64,000 nucleotides of DNA from Methylocystis sp. IM3 (GTDB lineage Bacteria > Pseudomonadota > Alphaproteobacteria > Rhizobiales > Beijerinckiaceae). The DNA lies in the NCBI RefSeq assembly GCF_038070105.1, contig NZ_JBBPBZ010000002.1, forward strand, positions 2,306,001-2,370,000, written 5' to 3'. This document shows positions 46,727 to 56,498 of the stretch, one piece after another. Both the position numbers and the translations under genes were made by a program. Position 1 is the stretch's first letter; the number at the start of each line of letters is the position of its first letter. Below the pieces are notes generated by a model, which saw only the letters and a program-made list of their open reading frames with translations, ran no database searches and was not told where the DNA came from.

Positions 46727-48073
46727 ATGCGCCCCGCCATGCCCTCGCCCACCCGCCGCGCCTTCCTTTCCGGCGTCGCCGCCAGCATTCTCCCGCTCCC
46801 GGCGCGCGCGGCCGCGCCCGCTGGCCCCCGCCTCATCGAGGCGCGGCCGGGCAAGGCGGCGATCGGTTCTTCCGGAGAGACGGACATTCTCGGGTTCGAC
46901 GGCGTCACGCCCGGCCCCGTTCTCCGCTACAACCAAGGGCAGACGCTGGACGTCCATTTCGTCAACAGGCTCGACCTCCCCGCCTCGATCCATTGGCACG
47001 GGATGCGGGGCGAGAACGCCATGGACGGCGTCGCGCCGCTGACGCAGGCGGCCGTCGCGCCGGGCGCCACTTTCGATTACCGGCGCAAGCTCACGGAGCC
47101 GGGCCTCTTCTGCTATCGGCCCAGCGTCTTCGGCAAAACGCCGGAACTCATGGGCCGAGGGCTGAAGGGCCTGCTCGTCGTCGACGAGGCGGAGCTGCTC
47201 CCGGCTGACCACGATCTCCTGCTCGTCCTCGACGACTGGCGGCTCGACCCGCAGGGACGCATCGACGGCGGCTTCGGCGACCGCGCGGAGGCGCAGGGCG
47301 CCGGTCGCATCGGGCCGCTTCTCGCCGTCAACGGCAAGGCGGCGCCAGCGGCTTACGATTTCCCCGCCAATGCGCGCGTGAGGCTGCGCCTCGCCAATCT
47401 CGCGAACGCACGCATCATGATTCTGACCTTCGACGGCATGCAGCCTTTCGTCGTGGCGATCGACAGCCAACCCTGCGAGGCCTTCGAGCCGGTGCGCCGC
47501 AGCATTCCCGTCGCGCCCGGCGCTCGTTTCGAGCTCATCTTCGACATGCCGCCGACGGAAGGCGCCAAGGCGCGCGTCGTCCTGCGCGACATGGGCGGCG
47601 CCGAGAGCGAGCTGCTCGTCGCCACGGCCAGGGGCGCGAAGGCGGAGCGGCGCGGGCTCATTTATTCCCTGCCGCCGAATTCGTCGCTGCCACCCGAGAT
47701 CAAACTCAACAACGCCAGAAAATACGATCTCGTCATCGAGAGCGGCGCGAACGGCTGGACCATCAACGGCGCCGCGACGAAGGGATATGAGGGACCGCCC
47801 CTGTTCAGGGTGAAGCAAGGGACGCCGATTACGCTCGGATACGTCAACAGATCCAAGGTTCCGCTCGCCATGCATGCGCATGGCCATGCGATGCGGCTGC
47901 TGCACGATCTGGACGACGGCTGGGAGCCATATTGGCGCAACGGCGTCATCATTCCCGCAGGGAAGACGAAACATGTGTCCTTCATCGCCGACGCGGCAGG
48001 CAAATGGGCGATACACGACGACATCCTCGAACATGAAGCGGCCGGGCTCGCAACCTGGTTCGAGGTCGGCTGA
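46727..48073 (+). CDS. Multicopper-oxidase-fold protein lacking most copper ligands
   Basis: 448 residues, with a Tat-type signal (TRRAFLSGVAAS). Three cupredoxin domains are recognisable. The first ligand motif HWHGMR (89-94) is intact. The second is CYRPSV (129-134) where oxidases have YHPH. The third is PLAMHAHGH where HPxHLHGH is expected, so the type-1 His is Leu. The last is IHDDILEHEAAGL (429-441) where HCHILEHEAAGM is expected, so the type-1 Cys is Asp, one His is Asp and the axial Met is Leu. It should not make a working type-1 site or trinuclear cluster. It may be a copper-binding or structural pseudo-enzyme (FtsP-like, inference). A second ATG at 46739 is possible. Confidence 0.85.
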   Translation: MRPAMPSPTRRAFLSGVAASILPLPARAAAPAGPRLIEARPGKAAIGSSGETDILGFDGVTPGPVLRYNQGQTLDVHFVNRLDLPASIHWHGMRGENAMDGVAPLTQAAVAPGATFDYRRKLTEPGLFCYRPSVFGKTPELMGRGLKGLLVVDEAELLPADHDLLLVLDDWRLDPQGRIDGGFGDRAEAQGAGRIGPLLAVNGKAAPAAYDFPANARVRLRLANLANARIMILTFDGMQPFVVAIDSQPCEAFEPVRRSIPVAPGARFELIFDMPPTEGAKARVVLRDMGGAESELLVATARGAKAERRGLIYSLPPNSSLPPEIKLNNARKYDLVIESGANGWTINGAATKGYEGPPLFRVKQGTPITLGYVNRSKVPLAMHAHGHAMRLLHDLDDGWEPYWRNGVIIPAGKTKHVSFIADAAGKWAIHDDILEHEAAGLATWFEVG

Positions 48074-48125
48074 CGCGCGTTTCCGCCTCTGAGCGGCGTC
48101 GAGGCCGCCGGCAGGAGAAACGCGC

Positions 48126-49043
48126 ATGGCCGACATCTTGTTTTCCGGCACCAAGGATCCCGAAGACTTTCCGAACTGGCGCTTCGAGACGCTCGACATC
48201 GAGCACCATCGCGAGACCGCGTCGATCTGGATGAACTACCGCGCCGACGCGCCGCAGTGCTTCACGCCCGTGATGCTCGCCGAACTGCTGCAAATGCGCG
48301 ACTCCCTGCGCGCTTTGTGGCGGTCCGGGCGCGTCGCGGATTTCCCTTTCCGCTATCTCGTCATGGCGGCGAAGCGTCCTGGCGTCTTTTCGCTCGGCGG
48401 CGATCTTTCGACTTTCGCCGGGGCGATCCGGCGCAAGGATCTCGCGACGCTGCGCGCCTATGCGCACGCCTGCGTCGATCTCGTCTACAGCTTTTCGCAA
48501 AGTCTCGATCTGCCGATCGTCACGCTCTGCGCCGTTCACGGCCAGTGTCTCGGCGGCGCGATGGAGGCGGCGCTGGCGTTCGATTTCATCATCGCAGAAG
48601 AGAACGCCCTTTTCGGCCTTCCGGAAGTCGCCTTCAACTCCTTCCCCGGCATGGGCGCCGTCACGACGCTGACGCGCCGCGTCGGCTCCGCGCTGACGGA
48701 GCGCATCGTCATGGGCGGCCAGACCTACACCGGCCGGCAGATGTTCGAGATGGAGGTGATCGATCAGCTTGCGGGCCCGGGCGGGGCGCGGAGAGCCGCG
48801 GCCCTCTGGATGCAGGAGGAAGGCGACGCGAAATGGCGCCGCCGCCGGGCGCTCGCCGAAGCGCGCCGCCGCAGCCATCCGATTACCCATGAAGAGCTGA
48901 CCCGCATCACCGAACTCTGGGCGGAATGTTCGGCGCGGATCGAGGAGCGCGACCTGCGCCACATGGAGCGGCTGGTCCGCGCCCAGCAAAGGCTCGTCGG
49001 CCCGGCGCAAAGAGCGCAGAAGCCCGCCCTCGCGGCGCTGTGA
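48126..49043 (+). CDS. RpfF-like crotonase, probable DSF-type signal synthase
   Basis: 305 residues, crotonase fold. RpfF landmarks are present: FSLGGDLSTFA (oxyanion loop), GQCLGGAMEAALAFDF with Glu147, and FGLPEVAFNSFPGMGA with Glu167. These correspond to the two catalytic glutamates of RpfF (141 and 161). The N-terminal extension before the crotonase core and the RAQQRLV helical end also fit. RpfF enzymes dehydrate 3-hydroxyacyl-ACP and release cis-2-unsaturated fatty acids (DSF) for cell-cell signalling. A GGAG site lies 9 bases before the ATG. The next gene, overlapping through a possible GTG start, encodes a c-di-GMP enzyme, which supports signalling. Confidence 0.78.
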   Translation: MADILFSGTKDPEDFPNWRFETLDIEHHRETASIWMNYRADAPQCFTPVMLAELLQMRDSLRALWRSGRVADFPFRYLVMAAKRPGVFSLGGDLSTFAGAIRRKDLATLRAYAHACVDLVYSFSQSLDLPIVTLCAVHGQCLGGAMEAALAFDFIIAEENALFGLPEVAFNSFPGMGAVTTLTRRVGSALTERIVMGGQTYTGRQMFEMEVIDQLAGPGGARRAAALWMQEEGDAKWRRRRALAEARRRSHPITHEELTRITELWAECSARIEERDLRHMERLVRAQQRLVGPAQRAQKPALAAL

Positions 49044-49078
49044 CCAGCGCCCGCGGCGGCGCCAATGCGGATGTCAGG

Positions 49079-51370
49079 ATGAAATTTTCGAACGCGCCCT
49101 ATACGCCGGCGGAGGCCGAAATCTACGCCGATCTGGTCGAGACCCTGTTCGATACGACGCATACGCTCGTCACCGGCATCCTGTCCGGCCTTCTCGTTCC
49201 GGTCGTCGCCTGGCTTTACACCAGCAATCGCAATTATCTCGTACTCGCCGGGCTCATGGCGGCGCTGGGCGCGGTTCGGCTGAACGTCCTTTGGGCGCAT
49301 CAACGCGCCCCCCTTCACAAGCGCCGCGCCGACGCTGCGATGTGGGAAGCCCGTTACGCGGCCGGGGCGATCGGCTTCATGACGCTTCTGGGCTATGCGG
49401 TGGCGATCCTCTTCAACTTCCACCCCGGAGAGATGATCAGCTACTACAGCGTGATCATCATGACCGGCGTCACGGGCAATCTCGCCAGCCGCAACGCCGC
49501 GCGTCCCTCGATCGTCTTCTGGCAGGTGATGGGCATCTGCATGCCGCTCGCCGCCACGCTGCTCGTCAATTTCCCGGTCTGGTACTGGGGCATTTCCGCC
49601 TTTCTGTTTTTCGGCGCCCTGTCCGTCTTCCGCACCACGCAATTCCTGCATGGCCATCTCGAATCGGCGCTGCGCAGCGGCCGCGACTCCATGCGCCAGC
49701 GTCAGAAGTTCGCCATCGCTCTCAATTCGATGACGCACGGACTCTGCATGGGCGATTCGAGCCTGGCGGTTTCCGTCGTGAACCGGCGCCTCGTCGAATT
49801 CTTCGGCGTCGCGCCGGAGGCGGCGCCCATCGGCCTCGCGGCGCTGGCCGCGGCCATTGGGCGCCGCGCGGGCCTCTCGGCGGAGGATGCGGCGCGCTTC
49901 GCGAAACGCTGGGAGCGCCACGCCGCCCTGCCCCGCGCCAGCGCCTTCATGCATCGCCTGGGCGACCGCTATTTCGACTTTCATTGCGACCGCGCCCGGG
50001 ACGGCGCCTTCGTCACCGTTGTGGAGGACGTGACCGAGAAGGAGAACGCGCGGCGTGAAATCGAGCGCGTCGCGCATTTCGACGACCTCACGGGCCTCCC
50101 CAACCGCTACCAGTTTCAAAAGGCGCTCGACGAGGATTTGAGGCGCCTGACGCAGGAGGGCCTTCAGGCGGCGCTGCTCAGCATCGACCTCGATCGCTTC
50201 AAGGAGATCAACGACACGCTCGGCCACCCCGTCGGCGACGCGCTTCTCAGGGAAGTCGGCGCAAGGCTCGCCGCCACGGCCACGGCGCCCGCGCTCGTCG
50301 CGCGGCTCGGCGGCGACGAATATTGCGTGCTGATGCGCGCCGCAAAGGAAACGCCGCAGGCGGACGCGCTGGCCGAACGCATCGTCGATGAAATGCGGCG
50401 TCCCTTTCTCATCGACGGCCATCGCATCACCATCGCCGCGAGCGTCGGCGTCGCCGTCGCGCCCGGAGACGCCGACACGCCGGGCGGCCTGATGAAATGC
50501 AGCGATCTGGCGCAGTATCGGGCGAAGTCGCGCACATGCGGCGGCGTCGTCCATTACATCCCGCAGATGCAGGCGGAACTCATCGAAAAGCGGCAGATGG
50601 AAGAGGATCTGCGCGAGGCCCTGGCGCGCGACGAGCTGACGGTTTTCTACCAGCCCATCGTCGACTCGCGGCGAGGAGCCATTGTCGCACTGGAGGCGCT
50701 GCTGCGCTGGCGACGCCCCGAGCACGGCATGGTTTCGCCGGGCGTCTTCATACCCATTGCGGAGGAAACCGGGCTTATCGTCGAGATCGGCGCCTGGGTC
50801 TTGCGCCGCGCCTGCCGCGACGCGACCCAGTGGCCGTCGCATGTGCGCGTCGCGGTCAATCTGGCGCCGCGGCAGTTCCAGCAGACCGACATTGTGGAGC
50901 GGATCGCCGAGGCGCTGGCGCAAAGCGGCCTCCCCCCCGAGCGGCTGGAAATCGAAATCACCGAAACCGCCCTCATCTCTCACGCCGCCGATGTCGAGGC
51001 GAAACTGTCGGCCATCGCTGCGGTCGGGACGCGGCTGGCGCTCGACGATTTCGGCACGGGCTACAGCAGCCTGAGCTATCTCAACCGCTTCCCGGTCAAC
51101 AAGGTGAAGATCGATCAGGCCTTCTCGCGCCAGGCGAATGACTCGCCGAAGACGCAGGCGATCATCGGCGCGATCTCCGCGCTCGCCCGCGACCTCGACC
51201 TCGATCTCGTGGCGGAGGGCGTGGAGACGCACGCCCAACTCGCCTTCATGGCGAGCAAGAACATCTTCCTCATTCAGGGCTATCTCTACAGCAAGCCGCG
51301 CCCGATCGAGGAGCTAGCGCCGCTCTTGCACGAGTGGGTCGACGCGCCGCGACTGGAGGGCGCCGCCTGA
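49079..51370 (+). CDS. Membrane GGDEF-EAL c-di-GMP protein
   Basis: 763 residues from ATG 49079. About six transmembrane helices (30-190, MASE-like) are followed by a PAS-like segment (about 205-310), GGDEF domain (about 325-480; the motif reads RLGGDEYC with Tyr in place of Phe, and I see no RxxD inhibitory site before it) and EAL domain (about 500-750; EALLRW, NLAPRQF, EITETAL, DDFGTGYSSL, AEGVET). The EAL side looks complete, so phosphodiesterase activity is likely; cyclase activity is possible. In-frame GTG at 49040 overlaps the rpfF-like stop (GTGA) and could be the true, translationally coupled start. The membrane part may sense the DSF-type signal (inference). Confidence 0.85.
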   Translation: MKFSNAPYTPAEAEIYADLVETLFDTTHTLVTGILSGLLVPVVAWLYTSNRNYLVLAGLMAALGAVRLNVLWAHQRAPLHKRRADAAMWEARYAAGAIGFMTLLGYAVAILFNFHPGEMISYYSVIIMTGVTGNLASRNAARPSIVFWQVMGICMPLAATLLVNFPVWYWGISAFLFFGALSVFRTTQFLHGHLESALRSGRDSMRQRQKFAIALNSMTHGLCMGDSSLAVSVVNRRLVEFFGVAPEAAPIGLAALAAAIGRRAGLSAEDAARFAKRWERHAALPRASAFMHRLGDRYFDFHCDRARDGAFVTVVEDVTEKENARREIERVAHFDDLTGLPNRYQFQKALDEDLRRLTQEGLQAALLSIDLDRFKEINDTLGHPVGDALLREVGARLAATATAPALVARLGGDEYCVLMRAAKETPQADALAERIVDEMRRPFLIDGHRITIAASVGVAVAPGDADTPGGLMKCSDLAQYRAKSRTCGGVVHYIPQMQAELIEKRQMEEDLREALARDELTVFYQPIVDSRRGAIVALEALLRWRRPEHGMVSPGVFIPIAEETGLIVEIGAWVLRRACRDATQWPSHVRVAVNLAPRQFQQTDIVERIAEALAQSGLPPERLEIEITETALISHAADVEAKLSAIAAVGTRLALDDFGTGYSSLSYLNRFPVNKVKIDQAFSRQANDSPKTQAIIGAISALARDLDLDLVAEGVETHAQLAFMASKNIFLIQGYLYSKPRPIEELAPLLHEWVDAPRLEGAA

Positions 51371-51371
51371 C

Positions 51372-52058
51372 CTACCGCCGGCCGGGCGCGTTCACGGGGC
51401 GGCGGTCGATGGGCGGCTCCGCCATCCGCCGGGCGCGAAAGATCGCGTGGGAGGCGTTGTAGCGCCGTTCGAGCTGAGAGAGATAGGCGGCGATCCCGTC
51501 GATCCCCCGCCCTTCCGCCACCACGTCCTTCACGATCATGAGGTCCCGCGCCTCCTGCGGCGCAAGCGCCCGGTCGCTGTCGATGAGCCGCTCGGCTTTC
51601 GCAAAGCCGATTCGACGTCCGAGCGCCGCATAGAGGCCGAGAAGGTCGAAAGGGTCGCCTGCAAAGGAAAAGCGCGCTCTGCTCTCCGCGACGATCGCCG
51701 AGCAATGCATGGCGAAGTCGAAATCGAGCCCCGTCATCGCGCCGCGCGCCCAGGCGAGCGAGATCACCGGCGTATCGATGATGAGTTCCGCGTTGACGGC
51801 GACCATCTCGGCAAATCCATCCGGCGCGCCCGTCGCCTCGCCGTCCCCGCCCGCGAAGTCGAAGACGAGAAACTTGAGCGCGCCTGGCTCGCCGGCGGCG
51901 ATCGACCGCAGAATCGCGCCGATCGCCGCCACGCTGGCGGAGTCGAAGCCGGCGCAGGCCTTGGAGACGACGAGCGCCTCCTGCTCCTCGAGCCAGCTCG
52001 TCGTGACCGTCGAGGTTGGCGTCAATCCTGTGAAAGCGCGGTTCGAAACAAGTCCCAT
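51372..52058 (-). CDS. Degenerate crotonase-fold protein beside the DSF locus
   Basis: 228 residues. The crotonase frame is clear (ALKFLVFDFAGGDGEATGAP, VISLAWARGAMTGLDFDFAM, then SFAGDPFDLLGLYAALGRRI) and the C-terminal helices are conserved. At the positions of the two catalytic glutamates there is no Glu: MTGLDFDFAM replaces LGGGFEAAL and SFAGDPFDL replaces GLPEV. It is probably a pseudo-enzyme. It converges with the GGDEF-EAL gene, with stops 1 base apart. It could modulate the RpfF-like synthase; partner proteins of this kind are inference. Confidence 0.65.
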   Translation of the reverse strand: MGLVSNRAFTGLTPTSTVTTSWLEEQEALVVSKACAGFDSASVAAIGAILRSIAAGEPGALKFLVFDFAGGDGEATGAPDGFAEMVAVNAELIIDTPVISLAWARGAMTGLDFDFAMHCSAIVAESRARFSFAGDPFDLLGLYAALGRRIGFAKAERLIDSDRALAPQEARDLMIVKDVVAEGRGIDGIAAYLSQLERRYNASHAIFRARRMAEPPIDRRPVNAPGRR

Positions 52059-52424
52059 CGCGGCCTCTGGGTATGACGGGCGAAGGCCCGTGGTAAACCA
52101 AAGCTTAACTTGACCTGCGCAATTCTGACAACCGGAACGCGAACCGATGGAGACCTTCGCGCAAGGACATGGTTAACGGAGCGCCGCCCTCTGACTCCTG
52201 AAAACCTTCTGCCCGCCTCTCTGCTTTTCGGGCGCCTTGGCGTGTGGCCGAAGGTCGCAAGACACGGCCCCTTGAATTGATATATGCTAACCACAAGCTG
52301 CTAATAGGCGGCTCTCGGCCCGCCCGGGCTCGGGGTCGCCAGCGGTTCTTTCCATGCGAGGGTCACGGAAGGGGCGCCCGCTCGGCCAAGAAGCGGCAGA
52401 TAATTGCTAAGGGAGAAATCGAAA
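52059..52424. other. Intergenic region before the anchored periplasmic protein
   Basis: No gene. Bases 52271-52300 (TTGAATTGATATATGCTAAC) are AT-rich in a GC-rich background and are the likeliest promoter area for the following gene. The ribosome-binding site AAGGGAG is at 52409-52415. Confidence 0.4.
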
Positions 52425-52994
52425 ATGAAGATGCGCTTTCTCGTCGCCATGACTTTGGCGACGGTCGGTTGGGTGGCTCAGGCGCACGCGCACGGCGACG
52501 TCGGCTCCAACCAGGGGCAATGCCTGATGAAGATCGGGCCGGACACGATGAGCTTCACGGGCTATCAGCCGCTCAAGTCGCGCGAGCAGTTCTGTGACGA
52601 CATCCCGGACGCGGGGCCGACCATCATCACCCTCGACGCGCAGCAGGACGAACTGCGCGACATGAACCTCGAGATGCGCGTCCTCAAGGACGTCGGCCAG
52701 AAGGACGACAACGAGAATCTCGAGGCGAACACCGAATATTATTCGCCGCCGAAGAAGTACAAGACCGGCACGCTGACCTTCGATCACAACTTCGTGAACG
52801 AGGGGAAATATATCGGCATCGTGAAGGCAAAGAGCGACGACGGCTCCAAGGAATATGTCGCCCGCTTCCCCTTCTCGGTCGGTCTGACGGCCACGAAGGA
52901 CCTGACGATTGCTGTCTTCTTCGGCGTGCTGGCGACCGTCGGCTTCGGCCTCTGGTACAAGAAGCAGTTCATCGACAAGAAGAAGGCGGCCTAA
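52425..52994 (+). CDS. C-terminally anchored periplasmic protein (methanotroph/ammonia-oxidiser-type, function unknown)
   Basis: 189 residues. A signal peptide ([22 protein letters not shown]) leads directly into [20 protein letters not shown], then [21 protein letters not shown] and a beta-rich domain ending RFPFSVGL, then one C-terminal transmembrane helix ([20 protein letters not shown]). The immediate His after cleavage, two Cys and Met residues could bind copper. I recall relatives from methanotrophs, ammonia oxidisers and other alphaproteobacteria. It resembles PmoD in layout (periplasmic domain plus C-terminal helix), but I cannot confirm homology. Strong ribosome-binding site. No pmo or amo genes are nearby. 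Confidence 0.65.
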   Translation: MKMRFLVAMTLATVGWVAQAHAHGDVGSNQGQCLMKIGPDTMSFTGYQPLKSREQFCDDIPDAGPTIITLDAQQDELRDMNLEMRVLKDVGQKDDNENLEANTEYYSPPKKYKTGTLTFDHNFVNEGKYIGIVKAKSDDGSKEYVARFPFSVGLTATKDLTIAVFFGVLATVGFGLWYKKQFIDKKKAA

Positions 52995-53009
52995 AAAGCC
53001 GCCCCTCCA

Positions 53010-53714
53010 TCACGGAAGCTCTTCGATTCGGCCGTCGCGTAGCGTTACGCGGCGGTCCATTTGTTCAGCGAGTTCGAGATTATGCGTCGCGATGAGCGCG
53101 GCGAGCCCGGAGTTGCGGGCGAGCGCCATCAGCGTCGCGAAGACATGCTCCGCCGTGCGCGGATCGAGATTGCCGGTCGGTTCATCAGCCAGAAGAAGAT
53201 GCGGGGCGTTGGCGACCGCGCGGGCGATGGCGACACGCTGCTGCTCGCCGCCAGAGAGCTCCGAGGGCCGATGCGAGGCGCGCGGTCCGAGCTTGAGATA
53301 GTCCAGCAATTGCCGGGCGCGGGCCTCCGCCTCCTTGTGCTCCAGCCCGTTGATCATCTGCGGCAGGACGATGTTTTCCAGCGCCGAGAACTCCGGCAGC
53401 AGATGGTGAAACTGATAGATGAAGCCGATGCAGTCGCGGCGCAGCCGCGTGCGCTCATTGTCGCTCATGCCGGAGGTGGGCCGGGAATTGATCAACGTCT
53501 CGCCGCTGTCCGGCCGCTCGAGCAGGCCGGCGATATGCAGCAGCGTCGATTTGCCGGCGCCGGAGGGCGCGATGAGCGCCACGGTCTCACCGGGATAGAT
53601 GGAGAGATTGGCGTCGACGAGAATGTCGAGCCGCGCCTCGCCTTCGCGATAGTGCCGCGCGATATTGCGCAGTTCCAGAACGGCGTCGCTCATGCCTTGG
53701 CTTTCTGCCCTCAT
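53010..53714 (-). CDS. lolD: Lipoprotein-releasing ABC transporter ATPase LolD
   Basis: 234 residues: Walker [11 protein letters not shown]-loop [10 protein letters not shown] typical of LolD/MacB-type ATPases, signature [14 protein letters not shown], Walker [13 protein letters not shown] and H-loop ATHN. It drives release of lipoproteins from the inner membrane to LolA. Its ATG overlaps the permease stop (ATGA). A second in-frame Met ([10 protein letters not shown]) is an alternative start. Confidence 0.93.
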   Translation of the reverse strand: MRAESQGMSDAVLELRNIARHYREGEARLDILVDANLSIYPGETVALIAPSGAGKSTLLHIAGLLERPDSGETLINSRPTSGMSDNERTRLRRDCIGFIYQFHHLLPEFSALENIVLPQMINGLEHKEAEARARQLLDYLKLGPRASHRPSELSGGEQQRVAIARAVANAPHLLLADEPTGNLDPRTAEHVFATLMALARNSGLAALIATHNLELAEQMDRRVTLRDGRIEELP

Positions 53715-55000
53715 TCGTGCCGGAGAGCTTCGATCGGATCGAGCGAGGCGGCCTTCCAGGCGGGATAGATCGAGGCGAGAACGGCAAGGATCAGCGTCAT
53801 GACGACGATCACGGTCACCTCGCGCATATCGACGATCGCCGGCAGACGCGACAGGAAATAAAATTCCGCCGGGAAGAGATTGGCGTCGAAGGCCTTGTTC
53901 AGCGCCAACCGGATTGTGTCCAGATTCTTGGCGATCAGCAGGCCGAGCAGGAAACCAGCAATTGCGCCGGCGACGCCGATCGACGCCCCGATGATGAGAA
54001 AGACTCGCAGCACCGCGGCGCGCGACGCGCCCATGGTGCGCAGGATGGCGATGTCCTGCGTCTTGTCCTTCACGAGCATGGTGAGGCCCGAAACGATGTT
54101 GAAGGCCGCGACGATGACAATCAGCGTCAGAATGATGAAGAGGATGTTCTTCTCGACCTTGAGCGTATCGAAGAAGGTCTTGTTGCGCTGGCGCCAGTCG
54201 GTGACGATCAACGGCCGCGTCACCGCCTTTTCGAGATTCGTGCGAAAGAGATCCATCTCTTCCGGATCGTCCACGAAGACCTCGACGACCGTCGCCTCCT
54301 TGTCCTTGTTGAAGAAGAGCTGCGCCTCGGCGAGCGGCATGTAGACGAAAACATTGTCGAATTCAGACATGCCGATCGAGAAGATCGCCGCGACCCTGTA
54401 GGCCTTGATGCGCGGGGCGACGCCGAACGGAGTCTGCGCGCCCTTGGCGACGAGCAGGCTCACCTTGTCGCCCACGGAGACGCCGAGCGTCTCGGCGAGC
54501 CGCTGGCCGATGGCGACGGACTCTCCCGTGTCGAAGCCCTTGAGCGCGCCGCTTTTCACATTGTCCGCAATGCCGGGCAGGCGAATGAGATCCTTCTCCC
54601 GCACCCCGCGCACCAGCACGCCCGACTGGCCGAACTGGGTCGATATTCCGGCCGCGCCCTCGACCATGGGAATGGCGAGTTTCACGCCGGGCGTCCGCGA
54701 GGCTTTCGCGGACACGTCGTCCCAGTCAGTGAAGGGGGTCTCGACGGCCTGCAAAAAGGCGTGGCCGTTGACGCCCATGATCTTGTCCATCAGTTCGCGA
54801 TGGAAGCCGTTCATCACCGAGGTGACGACGATGAGCGTCGCCACGCCGAGCATGATGCCGAGAAAGGAGAAGCCGGCGATGACGGAGACGAAGCCATCCG
54901 CGCGTCGCGCCCGCAGATAGCGAAGCGCCACCATCCGTTCGAAAGGCGAAAAGGCTTTGGCTCCGTCCAGCGGCTCCGTGGCCGCCCCCCTCTCGCTCAT
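53711..55000 (-). CDS. lolC: Lipoprotein-releasing ABC permease (LolC/LolE family)
   Basis: 429 residues with the four-helix MacB/LolCE topology: one N-terminal helix (about 38-60), a large periplasmic domain with [20 protein letters not shown], then three helices (about 280-420). The N-terminal EGxxx-type cytosolic part and the end (PIEALRHE) are typical. Only one permease gene is present, as in many alphaproteobacteria, so it probably works as a homodimer with LolD. It overlaps proS by 4 bases. Confidence 0.92.
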   Translation of the reverse strand: MSERGAATEPLDGAKAFSPFERMVALRYLRARRADGFVSVIAGFSFLGIMLGVATLIVVTSVMNGFHRELMDKIMGVNGHAFLQAVETPFTDWDDVSAKASRTPGVKLAIPMVEGAAGISTQFGQSGVLVRGVREKDLIRLPGIADNVKSGALKGFDTGESVAIGQRLAETLGVSVGDKVSLLVAKGAQTPFGVAPRIKAYRVAAIFSIGMSEFDNVFVYMPLAEAQLFFNKDKEATVVEVFVDDPEEMDLFRTNLEKAVTRPLIVTDWRQRNKTFFDTLKVEKNILFIILTLIVIVAAFNIVSGLTMLVKDKTQDIAILRTMGASRAAVLRVFLIIGASIGVAGAIAGFLLGLLIAKNLDTIRLALNKAFDANLFPAEFYFLSRLPAIVDMREVTVIVVMTLILAVLASIYPAWKAASLDPIEALRHE

Positions 55001-56340
55001 GCGCCCGCCTGCTTGACCGCCGCGATGACCCTCGCCGCCGCCTCGGCTGGCGATAGCAGCTCACGTTCGCCGGTGCGCCGGCGCTTCACCTCGACCCGGC
55101 CCTCTGCCAGCCCCTTCGGGCCGACGAGAATTTGCCATGGCAAGCCGATCAGATCGAGCGTGGCGAATTTTCCGCCCGGCCGCTCGTCGCGGTCGTCGTG
55201 GAGCACGTCGAGCCCGGCGTTCTCCAGCTGCTCGACCAGTTCGCCGCAGACCTTTCCGGTCGCCGCGTCGCCGGCCTTGAGATCCGCGACGCCGACATGG
55301 AAGGGCGCGACCGTCTCCGGCCAGATGACGCCGGCCTCGTCATGATTCGCCTCGATGAGCGCGGCGACGAGGCGGGAGGGGCCAATGCCATAGGATCCCA
55401 TCTGAACGACGACCTCCTTGCCGTCCGGACCGTTCACTACGGCCTTCATCGGCTCGGAATATTTGGTTCCGAAGTAGAAAATATGGCCAACCTCGATGCC
55501 GCGCGCAGAAAGCTGCGAATCGGCCGGCACGGCCGCGAAGGCCGCCGCGTCGTGCATCTCGCTCGTCGCAGCGTAGCGGCTGGTCCACTGACCGACGATC
55601 CCTTCGAGCGCGGCGGCGTCGTCGAAATCGACAGTGGCGGGCGGCGGCGGGAAGGACAGGAAATCCTTGTGGCAGAACACCTCGCTCTCGCCCGTCTCGG
55701 CCAGAATGATGAATTCATGGCTCAGATTGCCGCCGATCGGCCCGGATTCGGCCGCCATCGGAATGGCGGTCAGCCCCATGCGCGCGAACGTGCGCAGATA
55801 GGCGACGAACATCTTGTTGTAGGAGTGGCGCCCGGCCTCGGGGGTAAGGTCGAAGGAATAGGCGTCCTTCATCAGGAATTCGCGCGAGCGCATGACGCCG
55901 AAGCGCGGGCGCACCTCGTCGCGGAACTTCCACTGGATGTGATAGAGATTGAGCGGCAGATCCTTGTAGGAGCGCACATAGCCGCGGAAGATCTCCGTGA
56001 TCATCTCTTCGTTGGTCGGACCGAAGAGCATTTCACGCTCGTGGCGGTCGGAAATGCGGAGCATCTCCTTGCCATAAGCGTCGTAGCGGCCGGATTCGCG
56101 CCAAAGATCGGCCGACTGGATCGTCGGCATCAGCAGCTCGATGGCGCCGGCCCGGTTCTGCTCCTCACGGATGATGCGATTGATATTGTTCAAAACTTTC
56201 AGGCCCAGCGGCAGCCAGGCGTAAATGCCGGCCGACTCCTGCCGGATCATGCCCGCCCGCAGCATCAGCCGATGCGAGACGATCTCGGCCTCCTTGGGCG
56301 TCTCGCGCAGGATGGGCAGGAAGTAACGGGACAGGCGCAT
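54997..56340 (-). CDS. proS: Prolyl-tRNA synthetase
   Basis: 447 residues, class II synthetase of the short, alphaproteobacterial bacterial-type without the editing insertion. Visible: [20 protein letters not shown], motif 1 [20 protein letters not shown], motif 2 [20 protein letters not shown], motif 3 around [16 protein letters not shown], then an anticodon-binding domain. The ATG at 56340 is where the family begins; an upstream frame open to 56424 adds an unlikely leader. First gene of proS-lolC-lolD. Confidence 0.95.
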   Translation of the reverse strand: MRLSRYFLPILRETPKEAEIVSHRLMLRAGMIRQESAGIYAWLPLGLKVLNNINRIIREEQNRAGAIELLMPTIQSADLWRESGRYDAYGKEMLRISDRHEREMLFGPTNEEMITEIFRGYVRSYKDLPLNLYHIQWKFRDEVRPRFGVMRSREFLMKDAYSFDLTPEAGRHSYNKMFVAYLRTFARMGLTAIPMAAESGPIGGNLSHEFIILAETGESEVFCHKDFLSFPPPPATVDFDDAAALEGIVGQWTSRYAATSEMHDAAAFAAVPADSQLSARGIEVGHIFYFGTKYSEPMKAVVNGPDGKEVVVQMGSYGIGPSRLVAALIEANHDEAGVIWPETVAPFHVGVADLKAGDAATGKVCGELVEQLENAGLDVLHDDRDERPGGKFATLDLIGLPWQILVGPKGLAEGRVEVKRRRTGERELLSPAEAAARVIAAVKQAGA

Positions 56341-56498
56341 GGGGGCTTCCACTGACGATTCGGAGATTGGCGAGCATAACGGCGGCTCAGTGGCCGTTGA
56401 AGCGCCTAACCACGCAAAAGGCAAGCGCCCGCCGCGCGAAGCCCGGAGCAGGCGTCAAGCCGGCGCCCCAGCCAGAGCCTTGAGCTGCGCATTGCCTC

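Noticed and set aside
46454-48199. A 581-codon open frame on the minus strand opposite the multicopper-oxidase gene
   Set aside because: Composition is Arg/Glu/Asp/Ala-rich without motifs, and the plus strand encodes an evident protein. GC-rich third positions create such antisense shadows here and at 41812-43608, 48764-51238, 36942-38525 and 53717-55345.
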